Counted from the first letter of the stretch, positions 14,131 through 20,347 are shown. The stretch: DNA of 23,146 nt from Candidatus Uhrbacteria bacterium RIFOXYB2_FULL_45_11 (GCA_001791715.1 MGFD01000061.1:789-23934), one strand, 5' to 3'. Translations and numbers: made by a program. The notes: generated from the sequence alone by a model not told the origin.

Positions 14131-14159
14131 TTTTTAACAAAATTGACCCAATTCGTCAA
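14131..14159 (-). promoter_or_regulatory. Promoter of the 13753-14085 gene
   Basis: On the minus strand, TTGACG (14154-14159), 17 bp, TAAAAA (14131-14136). Both boxes and the spacing are identical to those of the lipoprotein promoter at 12642-12670. Confidence 0.7.
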
Positions 14160-14221
14160 CCGTCTGCGCAGATGGGTCACGACCCGTCCCTACAGATCCC
14201 ATTCTGCATCCTTGTCTTCCT

Positions 14222-14266
14222 CGCCTTTTCTGCCTTCTCCGCCTTTTCAGCCTTTTCCATCCTTTC
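14222..14266. repeat. 9-bp tandem array upstream of rpmE
   Basis: Five exact 9-bp steps: CGCCTTTTC, TGCCTTCTC, CGCCTTTTC, AGCCTTTTC, CATCCTTTC. It ends 2 nt before the rpmE -35 box, so it is not in the rpmE transcript. Confidence 0.85.
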
Positions 14267-14268
14267 TC

Positions 14269-14297
14269 TTGACTCTCTCCCCCGCCCCTGCTACACT
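14269..14297 (+). promoter_or_regulatory. Promoter of rpmE
   Basis: TTGACT (14269-14274), 17 bp, TACACT (14292-14297), giving a leader of about 36 nt. Confidence 0.8.
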
Positions 14298-14339
14298 CCC
14301 GCCATCTAATTACGGGCATATACAAAGTGTCCTATCCAT

Positions 14340-14627
14340 ATGAAAAAAGAAATTCACCCAGATTATTTCCCAAACGCGTCCATCACTTGTTCTTGTGGTG
14401 CCATTTATAAAATTGGTTCTACAAAAGAAGAGATTGCCGTAGAATCTTGCGCAGCATGTCACCCATTCTACACCGGTAAGCAAAAGATGATGGACACAGC
14501 TCGTCGCGTAGAAAAGTTTACAGAACGCGCTTCACAAAAGGTGGAAAAAGTAACCACTGGAAAGAAAGTGAAAGCACAAAAGCGCGCAGCTCAAAAGAAA
14601 ACAAAAGAAGAAAAAACAAAGATTTAG
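14340..14627 (+). CDS. rpmE: Large ribosomal subunit protein L31 (zinc-binding type)
   Basis: 95 residues. MKKEIHPDYF, then Cys17-x-Cys19 (ITCSCG) and Cys37-x-x-Cys40 (SCAACHPFYTGKQK), is the zinc-site pattern of type-A L31. The C-terminus carries a ~35-residue Lys-rich tail (KAQKRAAQKKTKEEKTK), longer than in model bacteria (66-84 residues overall) and common for CPR ribosomal proteins. It is followed by a hairpin terminator and then prfA. Confidence 0.96.
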   Translation: MKKEIHPDYFPNASITCSCGAIYKIGSTKEEIAVESCAACHPFYTGKQKMMDTARRVEKFTERASQKVEKVTTGKKVKAQKRAAQKKTKEEKTKI

Positions 14628-14638
14628 CGTTGCATCAT

Positions 14639-14666
14639 AAGCGGGGTCCTCTGACCTCGCTTTTGT
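14639..14666 (+). terminator. Probable terminator/attenuator between rpmE and prfA
   Basis: AAGCGGGGTC, loop CTCT, GACCTCGCTT (10 bp with one G-T), then TTGTGTT. The T-tract is short, so partial read-through into prfA is likely; no convincing separate prfA promoter is visible. Confidence 0.65.
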
Positions 14667-14690
14667 GTTACTATTGTCCTGTATTCTTCA

Positions 14691-14726
14691 GCCACTCAAG
14701 CCTTTATTGCCTCTCTAGCCTTCTCC
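14691..14726. repeat. 9-bp tandem array before the prfA start
   Basis: GCCACTCAA, GCCTTTATT, GCCTCTCTA, GCCTTCTCC, ending 2 nt before the prfA ATG. It occupies the place where a ribosome-binding site would be expected. Confidence 0.8.
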
Positions 14727-14728
14727 AT

Positions 14729-15832
14729 ATGGAACTCCTGACCCAATTCAATCTCAAACGTGATGAATTTCACAAACTAGAAACAAAACTCGGCGAATCC
14801 GAGGTTCTTTCGAGCCCAAAACTCATGAAAGAAGTTGGAAGTGCATATGCACGCATGAAAGAGTTGATGGGCATTGGAACAGAATATGAAAACGCCCTCA
14901 AAAATCTTGAGAGTGCAAAACGCGCACTTGCAGATTCAGATGACGCAGAGATGAAAGCGTTTATGCAAGAAGAAGTTGAATTACTTGAAACGTCCGTACC
15001 AATTCTTGAGAAAAAACTCCTCGTTGCCCTTTTGCCACAAGACCCGATGGATGCAAAAGATGTCATCGTTGAAATTCGTGCAGGTGCCGGAGGTGATGAG
15101 TCCGCGATTTTTGCAGGCGAACTCATGCGTATGTACAGCATGTATGCAGAGACATTACGATGGAAAATTGAACACATCTCTGCAAGCCGAAATGAAATTG
15201 GCGGATTTAAAGAAGTCGTCTTTGGCATCAAAGGAGAAAACGTTTATAGCAAGCTTAAATTTGAAAGTGGAGTACATCGTGTACAACGCGTTCCAGAAAC
15301 AGAAAAACAAGGACGTGTTCATACCTCAACCGCAACCGTTGCCATTCTTCCTGAACTTGAGGAAGTCGATTTTGAAATCGACATGAAAGATTTGCGTATT
15401 GAAGCAACCACCTCAACCGGCGCCGGCGGACAGAGCGTGAACACAACATATTCTGCCATTCGTATTCTTCACATCCCAACAGGACTCATCGTTTACTGTC
15501 AGGATGAACGTTCACAAAAACAAAACAAAGAACGCGCCATGAGCATTATGCGTGCGCGTTTGTACGAACAAGAACAAGAACGCCAACGCAAAGAACGCGA
15601 AGATAATCGTCGTGGACAAATTGGTACAGGAGATCGATCCGAAAAAATTCGCACATACAATTTTCCACAAGATCGCGTCACGGATCATCGTATTCACAAA
15701 AACTATCACAACATTCCAGGCATCATGAACGGTGGACTCGGCACCCTTATTGAGGATCTCAAACAAGCAGAAATCCGTTCCTTGCTTGGAGAAGCACCTG
15801 TTGAAACAGAAAACGAAGAAGACGAAGATTAA
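14729..15832 (+). CDS. prfA: Peptide chain release factor 1
   Basis: Recognises UAA/UAG and triggers peptide release. The start is the ATG at 14729 (MELLTQFNLKRDEF, 367 residues); the in-frame upstream stretch from 14630 runs through the terminator and repeat array. The anticodon-like tripeptide is PET (189-191, in VQRVPETEKQGRVHTS), the RF1 class rather than the SPF of RF2. The catalytic GGQ is at 233-235 (TGAGGQSVNTT). RAGAGGDESAIFAGEL and CQDERSQKQNKERAM are also diagnostic. It is followed after 2 nt by the nucleotidyltransferase gene. prmC, which methylates the GGQ glutamine, lies 1.5 kb further on. Confidence 0.97.
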   Translation: MELLTQFNLKRDEFHKLETKLGESEVLSSPKLMKEVGSAYARMKELMGIGTEYENALKNLESAKRALADSDDAEMKAFMQEEVELLETSVPILEKKLLVALLPQDPMDAKDVIVEIRAGAGGDESAIFAGELMRMYSMYAETLRWKIEHISASRNEIGGFKEVVFGIKGENVYSKLKFESGVHRVQRVPETEKQGRVHTSTATVAILPELEEVDFEIDMKDLRIEATTSTGAGGQSVNTTYSAIRILHIPTGLIVYCQDERSQKQNKERAMSIMRARLYEQEQERQRKEREDNRRGQIGTGDRSEKIRTYNFPQDRVTDHRIHKNYHNIPGIMNGGLGTLIEDLKQAEIRSLLGEAPVETENEEDED

Positions 15833-15834
15833 TT

Positions 15835-16515
15835 ATGCAGGCTGTTATTCTTGCGGCCGGTCTTGGAACACGTCTTCGACCGCTCACTCTCACAACGCCG
15901 AAAGCTCTTGTTTCGATTGGAAATAAAACGCTCATTGAACACACACTCGATGCGCTTCCAAGCGCAATCGATGAAATTATTATTGTCGTGAATTATCTTG
16001 GCGATCAAATCAAAGCAAAAATTGGCGATGCTTATCGAGGTATTCCTGTTCGATATGTCACACAAGACCCTCTCAATGGCACAGGCGGAGCGTTGATGTT
16101 GCTTCAAGCACAGCTGCACGATCGATTTCTTGTTGTAAACGGCGATGATCTTTACGATCGATCTGCTCTCGAAAAAATGCTGACGTTTTCAAACGCCATC
16201 ATGCTCTGTCCAACCGATATGCACCTCATGAATGGTGGAAAGCTGGATGCTGAGGGCAAATTTATTGGTCTTACAGAATCAACAGACGCAAAAAGTTATC
16301 GCGTATGCGGTGCGTATGTTCTCGATCAAACATATTTTCAGATCGAGCCTGTCAAAATTCAAGGAAGTGAACACGCAGAATACGGATTACCACAAACACT
16401 TGCGGTTCGAGCAGCTCATATTCCGATCGATGTGGTTATCACACAAGATTGGTATCCAATTGGTACGCCAGATGAATTAAAATTCGTACAAGAAAAATTA
16501 CATTTCAATCAATAA
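15835..16515 (+). CDS. Sugar-phosphate nucleotidyltransferase
   Basis: 226 residues. MQAVILAAGLGTRLRPLT is the nucleotide-binding signature of the NTP_transferase fold, followed by TPKAL with the catalytic Lys, NYLGDQIKAKIG, QDPLNGTGGALML (base and sugar contact) and VVNGDDLYDRS with the metal-binding Asp. The short form without a C-terminal beta-helix resembles MurNAc-1-P or mannose-1-P nucleotidyltransferases; the exact sugar cannot be decided. It starts 2 nt after the prfA stop, so the two genes are translationally coupled, and it ends at a strong terminator. Confidence 0.88.
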   Translation: MQAVILAAGLGTRLRPLTLTTPKALVSIGNKTLIEHTLDALPSAIDEIIIVVNYLGDQIKAKIGDAYRGIPVRYVTQDPLNGTGGALMLLQAQLHDRFLVVNGDDLYDRSALEKMLTFSNAIMLCPTDMHLMNGGKLDAEGKFIGLTESTDAKSYRVCGAYVLDQTYFQIEPVKIQGSEHAEYGLPQTLAVRAAHIPIDVVITQDWYPIGTPDELKFVQEKLHFNQ

Positions 16516-16538
16516 GCACAACACAAAATTGATTTATC

Positions 16539-16567
16539 CACAGCGTCCACTTGACGCTGTGTTTTTA
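16539..16567 (+). terminator. Terminator of rpmE - prfA - nucleotidyltransferase
   Basis: CACAGCGTC, loop CACTT, GACGCTGTG (perfect 9 bp), then TTTTTATTT. Its 3' arm and T-tract overlap the next promoter. Confidence 0.93.
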
Positions 16568-16579
16568 TTTCTCTATCCT
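16551..16579 (+). promoter_or_regulatory. Promoter of the candidate structured RNA
   Basis: TTGACG (16551-16556), 17 bp, TATCCT (16574-16579), the same grammar as the other promoters in the window. The -35 lies at the loop/3' arm of the preceding terminator and the spacer contains its T-tract. Predicted start about 16586. Confidence 0.75.
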
Positions 16580-16585
16580 TAAAGA

Positions 16586-17158
16586 ACCTACAGCTGACGT
16601 CGCAAGACAAAAGCCTAGTGATTCAGCGACTTCGGTCGTCGAATCGGGAGATTACTCCCAATGCAATCGAGCCTGTCTCGTTGCATGGTCTTCAATGACC
16701 AACTTGCTTTCAGCCTGGTGACCCGGTGGTCTTGTTGGACAGAGCGTAAGCTCAAACTCTCGCTTTTGACCTTGTGTCATTTCCGATTGAGTGTTCAACC
16801 TGATTACCAACCTCCAAAGTGGAATTCTGTTAAACGACCTGAACATTCGTTGAAACAATGACCGAGCTTGCTCAGTCAATCCACTTTCTCGATGATCCGC
16901 TGTCAAAGGCAAAATTGTCGAGTTGCAAGTCCAGAGAGTTCTTTGTGAAGTGTTAGCCCATATCTTGATCCCCAAAACAGAGTCAAGGACGCAAGTCTAA
17001 ACGCTCAACGTCTGTCTTCCCGACAGTTGATCTCGATCAAGCCCGCCTCTCACTGAACTCTCTGGTCCTGCAGGATCCCTTTTCACCCTTCGCTCTTCGC
17101 CCTTTCTCACCGTTCGCCTTTCTTCTCGAGACTCCTTGCGGGTCTCTCTTTTTTTATC
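16586..17158 (+). ncRNA. Candidate large structured non-coding RNA, ~570 nt, family not recognised
   Basis: This 770-nt gap has no credible coding region but is bounded by a promoter (16551-16579) and a terminator (17128-17155) on the same strand. Local hairpins in order: GTC-GCAA-GAC (16599-16608), a 10-bp stem capped by cUUCGg (16621-16644), GGGAG-ATTA-CTCCC (16646-16659), ATGCAA-T-CGAG with CTCG-TTGCAT (16661-16686), GAGC-GTAA-GCTC (16742-16753), TGACCGAG-CTTG-CTCAGTCA (16859-16878), GAC-GCAA-GTC (16988-16997) and TTGATC-TC-GATCAA (17027-17040). Long-range helices: CAAAAGC 16608-16614 with 16762-16768, and CCAGAGAGTTC 16931-16941 with 17055-17065 (perfect 11 bp, extended by GTGA with TCAC). 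Two helices cross as a pseudoknot. GNRA and UUCG loops read correctly only on the plus strand. I do not see the conserved RNase P or tmRNA motifs. Confidence 0.75.
17128..17155 (+). terminator. Terminator of the candidate structured RNA
   Basis: GAGACTC, loop CTTGC, GGGTCTC (one T-G pair), then TCTTTTTTT. No plus-strand gene lies between it and the preceding terminator, so it must serve the non-coding transcript. Confidence 0.88.
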
Positions 17159-17168
17159 TAGAAAACGC

Positions 17169-17275
17169 TGTAGATACGAATTACAGATGAATACAGATAG
17201 AGACAAAAGCACTTTGAAACGATCGCGCTATAGCCAGTCATCTTCATCTGTATTAATCTGTAATTCGTATCTACA
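17169..17275. repeat. Long inverted repeat in the prmC leader (LIR-D)
   Basis: TGTAGATACGAATTACAGAT (17169-17188) pairs perfectly with 17256-17275. AATACAGAT (17190-17198) pairs perfectly with 17246-17254 across one mismatch, making 29 of 30 positions paired around a 47-nt loop. The proximal arm ends 12 nt before the prmC ATG. It shares its sequence with the queA leader repeat (12159-12241). Confidence 0.92.
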
Positions 17276-17287
17276 CATATTCCCAAC

Positions 17288-18196
17288 ATGACCATCCTTG
17301 AAGCTCTTCAATGGGCAAACAATAAATTGAAAAAAGTGGGAATCGAATCTCCCATGCTCGACGCAGAACTTTTACTTGCGTCGGTTTTAGACGTTCCAAA
17401 ATCATGGCTTTTCGGACACATCGCCGATAATCTGAAACCACATCAAGAAGAAAAATTCTTCATGTTGATTGATCGCAGGTTAAAACACGAACCTGTTGCG
17501 TATCTCATAAACAAAAAAGGATTTTATGGTCGCGATTTTTTTGTCGACCCATCTGTGCTCATTCCACGCCCCGCAACAGAAACCATGATCGAACACGCGC
17601 TCGATGCATTCGCAAAATGTGATCGCGAGAAAACACTTTTTGTAGATATCGGCACAGGATCTGGTGCGATTGCCATCACGCTCGCTGCAGAAACACAAAC
17701 TCCCGTCCTTGCAATCGATAGTGATCAATCTGCCCTCGTGACGGCAAGGCGCAATGCACAATCTATTTCCGTCGAGGAACACATCGACTTTCAACACGGA
17801 TCGCTTCTTGAACCACTCATCACCCTCTTTGAAACAATTCGCGCATCAGGCAATCCAAACATCTCATCTGTATTCCCTTTCAAAGATCTCATTGTCTGCG
17901 CAAACCTGCCATATCTCACAACGGCACAAATGAATACACTTGATCCAGATGTTCGCTTTGAGCCCGTACGTGCGCTTGTCGCAGGAGTCGATGGATTAGA
18001 TGCCTACTGGGATTTATTTCGACAATTCAAAAAACAACGTGAAATTCTTCCGCGTCACATTACGGTACTCATCGAAATTGATCCGGATCAGGTCAATCGA
18101 TCTCTCCAACTCATTCGACACTACTTTCCAGAGTCCACGGTACGCATTGAAAAAGATCTTCAAAAAAATGATCGTATCGTTCTTGCAGAAATTTAA
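17288..18196 (+). CDS. prmC: Release factor glutamine methyltransferase
   Basis: N5-methylates the Gln of the GGQ motif in release factors, using SAM. 302 residues. It has an N-terminal helical domain (MTILEALQWANNKLKKVGIE), the linker LIPRPATETM (family usually LIPRPETE), SAM motif I DIGTGSGAIAI (120-130) and AIDSDQSAL at beta-2. The catalytic motif IV reads NLPY (206-209), where PrmC normally has NPPY; NLPY is allowed in the wider N/D-x-P-Y methyltransferase group. VRFEPVRALVAGVDGLDAYW is the characteristic PrmC motif after the active site. Proximity to prfA supports the assignment, although the nucleotidyltransferase and the RNA locus separate the two. The start has no Shine-Dalgarno sequence and follows LIR-D. 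Confidence 0.93.
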   Translation: MTILEALQWANNKLKKVGIESPMLDAELLLASVLDVPKSWLFGHIADNLKPHQEEKFFMLIDRRLKHEPVAYLINKKGFYGRDFFVDPSVLIPRPATETMIEHALDAFAKCDREKTLFVDIGTGSGAIAITLAAETQTPVLAIDSDQSALVTARRNAQSISVEEHIDFQHGSLLEPLITLFETIRASGNPNISSVFPFKDLIVCANLPYLTTAQMNTLDPDVRFEPVRALVAGVDGLDAYWDLFRQFKKQREILPRHITVLIEIDPDQVNRSLQLIRHYFPESTVRIEKDLQKNDRIVLAEI

Positions 18197-18234
18197 AACC
18201 GCACCCTTTCGCTAAAGCTTCGGGGAGCGGTTTT
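18195..18234. terminator. Bidirectional terminator between prmC and the DUF3048 gene
   Basis: AAAACCGC (18195-18202) pairs with GCGGTTTT (18227-18234), around a loop with weaker inner pairing. T-tracts follow in both directions, as expected between convergent genes. The 5' arm begins within the prmC stop codon. Confidence 0.85.
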
Positions 18235-18236
18235 AT

Positions 18237-19313
18237 TTATGGCTGAACGATAAGCTGCGAATCATCTTCGATCACTTCGATCCAAGTTTTTCCTGGATTC
18301 ATCTCAATCTCATTTCCTTCCTTCGTAAAAAACCGAAGGCGTTCCGATGCGGCTGGTTTTTTCCAAACGGCTTGTATTTTTTTTCCGTCCTGGAAGACGT
18401 AGGCATCCCCTTCTCCCGTTGTACGAATCGATCTTCGACCAATCGCATCAATCACTTCTACATCTGTGATCACGATCGCAATATTATCCGCATGAATTTC
18501 ATTGCCTTCTTTTGTTTTAATCGGTTGATCTTCTTCCATGCGAACGTACACCTTGTCTGCAACGCTATATACCCAGGAAAAAACATAATCCGGTACAACG
18601 TAACGAACAGAGAGACGTTGTGGAAAAACAGATTCAGAGGCAACCGTTTTAAACTTCCACACTCCGTACAGCGGACGCGTTGTGCGACCAGATGTTTGTT
18701 TCTTTTCTACGTATGCGTGAAGTAATTCCGTAGAAGTATACGTATTGTGTGGCGCGTAACGATCTGTTGCTCGCCAAAATTGAGGACCATTCCAAAATTC
18801 ATTTAAATCAAACGTGGCACCATTTTTAATCTTTTCAAGCGCCTCATTAGATCCGCCAACATGTGTGTAAAGCGCATCAAACTCAAGGGCCCAATCAATA
18901 AAATACGGTCTTGCGGATCGAACGGGTCCAATTTTATCTACAGATTGATCTTCAGAAAAAAACGCGAGTAATCGTGGAATCCCCGCCTCAACAGGAGCTT
19001 CAATCACCAAAAACGCTTGATCGATTCCGCTTTGTGGGCGTGCATCTCTATTTTCATCGATCATCACGCCGTATACTTGTTGATTTGCATGAATTTGATC
19101 AACTCGCACACCCGTAAGAGGATCTTGAAATTCAGAACCCGCAGAAACGGGTGCGGAAGATGATGTTCCGGACGAACCTTTTTGCCGTCCAAAAGTAAAC
19201 CAACTCGTAAGCGCAATCAAAAACACAAGCGCAATTCCTACACCGACACGAAGCCAGAATTGTTTCTGGCTTGCACGTGTGTGATCGCGCTTGTGTATTA
19301 TTTTTTGAAACAT
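18237..19313 (-). CDS. DUF3048 (YerB-like) membrane-anchored protein
   Basis: 358 residues. Basic N-terminus, then one membrane helix at about 22-41 (RVGVGIALVFLIALTSWFTF), a Ser/Gly-rich linker (GSSGTSSSAPVSAGS), and the extracytoplasmic domain. The DUF3048 pattern is clear: DPLTGVRVD, VMIDENRDARPQSGIDQAFL, IEAPVEAGIPRLLAFFSED, KIGPVRSARPYFIDWALEFD, THVGGSNEAL, then the C-terminal half with YVFQDGKKIQAVWKKP and NPGKTWIEVI. The family is secreted or anchored and of unknown function in Gram-positive bacteria and CPR. It starts 24 nt after the rplY stop and probably shares its transcript. Confidence 0.88.
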   Translation of the reverse strand: MFQKIIHKRDHTRASQKQFWLRVGVGIALVFLIALTSWFTFGRQKGSSGTSSSAPVSAGSEFQDPLTGVRVDQIHANQQVYGVMIDENRDARPQSGIDQAFLVIEAPVEAGIPRLLAFFSEDQSVDKIGPVRSARPYFIDWALEFDALYTHVGGSNEALEKIKNGATFDLNEFWNGPQFWRATDRYAPHNTYTSTELLHAYVEKKQTSGRTTRPLYGVWKFKTVASESVFPQRLSVRYVVPDYVFSWVYSVADKVYVRMEEDQPIKTKEGNEIHADNIAIVITDVEVIDAIGRRSIRTTGEGDAYVFQDGKKIQAVWKKPAASERLRFFTKEGNEIEMNPGKTWIEVIEDDSQLIVQP

Positions 19314-19337
19314 GTTCTCCCCCTTTACATGTTAGAA

Positions 19338-20009
19338 TTATTTTTTTTCTTCTGCCGCTGCAGCATCTGCATCTTCCTTTGCTTTCTTTTCAACTTCTAC
19401 TGCTGTGACATCAAGTTCAAGTACTTTGTCCAGGTCAGCCATTTCTTCTTCGGAACGTGGAGCTTGTACCGCTGCGAGTGTGGTGTTTGCATCGTCTTCA
19501 ATCGTCATTCCTTCTGGAATGGCGATGTCTGAGATACGGATCACATCATCAAACGACTTGAGAATAGAAATGTCGATAGTGAGTTTACGAACGAGTTTTG
19601 AAGGCAAACACTTCACGAGTACAGAATCCTTAGAAGGAACAAAAGTTCCACCAAGTGCTTTGACCGCCATAGATTCACCAACGAATTCAAGTTCCACTTC
19701 TGCTTCAATTTCCTTTGTCATATCAACAGAACGGAAATCGATGTGCGTAACTTCATCACGAAGTGCGTCCAATTGAAAGTCTTGGATAAGCACGTGAAGT
19801 GGACTTCCGCCGTTTACAGCGAGCTCAACGATTGTGCTTTCACCAGCGTCCTTATAAGTTTTTACAAATTGGTTACGATCAACGGTGATCATTTTTGGCT
19901 CTGTTCCAGAACCATAAACAACAGCTGGGACTTTTCCTTCTTCACGAAGCTTGCTTGTTTTACGACCAACAAGGGTTCGGATATCAGCGGCGAGGGTAAA
20001 TGTGGACAT
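19338..20009 (-). CDS. rplY: Large ribosomal subunit protein L25/TL5 (CTC family)
   Basis: 223 residues. It binds 5S rRNA. The N-terminal L25 domain is FTLAADIRTLVGRKTSKLREEGKVPAVVYG, with HVLIQDFQLDALRDEVTHIDF. The C-terminal TL5/CTC beta domain has VELEFVGESMAVKALGG and LVKCLPSKLVRKLTIDIS. The tail is acidic and Ala-rich (EKKAKEDADAAAAEEKK), as in many CTC proteins. There is no Shine-Dalgarno sequence; a ~110-nt hairpin of 9-bp units fills the leader almost to the ATG (20007-20009). The promoter is at 20141-20169. Confidence 0.95.
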   Translation of the reverse strand: MSTFTLAADIRTLVGRKTSKLREEGKVPAVVYGSGTEPKMITVDRNQFVKTYKDAGESTIVELAVNGGSPLHVLIQDFQLDALRDEVTHIDFRSVDMTKEIEAEVELEFVGESMAVKALGGTFVPSKDSVLVKCLPSKLVRKLTIDISILKSFDDVIRISDIAIPEGMTIEDDANTTLAAVQAPRSEEEMADLDKVLELDVTAVEVEKKAKEDADAAAAEEKK

Positions 20010-20015
20010 AAATAG

Positions 20016-20127
20016 GGAAAGGTTAGAGAGGCGGGAGATGCCTGAGAGGCCGGAGAGGCTTTGAAAGATTCCGAACTGTTCGGCATCTCAAGCCTTTCTA
20101 GCCTCTCTTGCCTCTCAAGCCTTTTCA
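20016..20127. repeat. Inverted repeat of 9-bp units in the rplY leader (LIR-E)
   Basis: Left arm units are GGAAAGGTT, AGAGAGGCG, GGAGATGCC, TGAGAGGCC, GGAGAGGCT (20016-20060). Right arm units are GCCTTTCTA, GCCTCTCTT, GCCTCTCAA, GCCTTTTCA (20092-20127). The centre is the small palindrome CCGAA-CTG-TTCGG (20071-20083). The arms pair in 9-bp register with scattered mismatches. It lies between the predicted rplY transcript start (about 20134) and the ATG, so it should be a leader hairpin. Confidence 0.85.
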
Positions 20128-20140
20128 GAAATATGGCCGT

Positions 20141-20169
20141 ATTGTGCCGAAACCTCCAAAAAAAGTCAA
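20141..20169 (-). promoter_or_regulatory. Promoter of rplY
   Basis: On the minus strand, TTGACT (20164-20169), 17 bp, CACAAT (20141-20146). It is back to back with the plus-strand promoter at 20186-20214. Confidence 0.7.
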
Positions 20170-20185
20170 CGGACATGGCCATTCA

Positions 20186-20214
20186 TTGACAAAATCGCTA
20201 AAAAATTGTATTCT
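20186..20214 (+). promoter_or_regulatory. Promoter of the small gene at 20348
   Basis: TTGACA (20186-20191), 17 bp, TATTCT (20209-20214). The -35 is perfect. Confidence 0.85.
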
Positions 20215-20223
20215 TGCCCGTCG

Positions 20224-20329
20224 AATTCGTGTGTGTTCTGTGAGTTTTTCCCTGAAAAATACACAGAACACACACGAATTTGGAGTGAACGACACAGTAC
20301 TTATAAAGACGGTCTTTATGAATACTGTG
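20224..20329 (+). promoter_or_regulatory. Leader with two long hairpins
   Basis: Hairpin 1: AATTCGTGTGTGTTCTGTG (20224-20242) pairs perfectly (19 bp) with 20262-20280, and an inner TTTTT/AAAAA helix closes a small loop. Hairpin 2: 20293-20309 pairs with 20313-20329 (CACAGTA, TTATAAAGA side against TCTTTATGAA, TACTGTG), with one mismatch and one wobble, loop CGG. Both lie in the predicted 5' leader of about 127 nt of the 20348 gene. No T-tracts follow, so they are not simple terminators. Confidence 0.8.
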
Positions 20330-20347
20330 CCTAACAAAAGGACAACC

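Noticed and set aside
14630..14728. Extended RF1 start at 14630
   Set aside because: The extra sequence passes through the rpmE terminator hairpin and a 9-bp repeat array. The family N-terminus begins at 14729.
16652..16975. A 107-codon minus-strand reading frame in the 16.6-17.1 kb gap
   Set aside because: Low-complexity, unfamiliar protein with no ribosome-binding site or minus-strand promoter. The DNA is packed with plus-strand hairpins, and the flanking promoter and terminator are on the other strand.
16586..17158. RNase P RNA or tmRNA
   Set aside because: The universal RNase P core sequences and the tmRNA acceptor/T-arm and tag features were looked for on both strands and not found. 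TTCGAC on the minus strand looks tmRNA-like but has no matching 3' half. A covariance-model search is still needed to exclude a diverged form.
1899..20127. CRISPR array
   Set aside because: The repeats are short contiguous units or inverted arms, not 24-40 bp direct repeats with unique spacers, and no cas gene is present.
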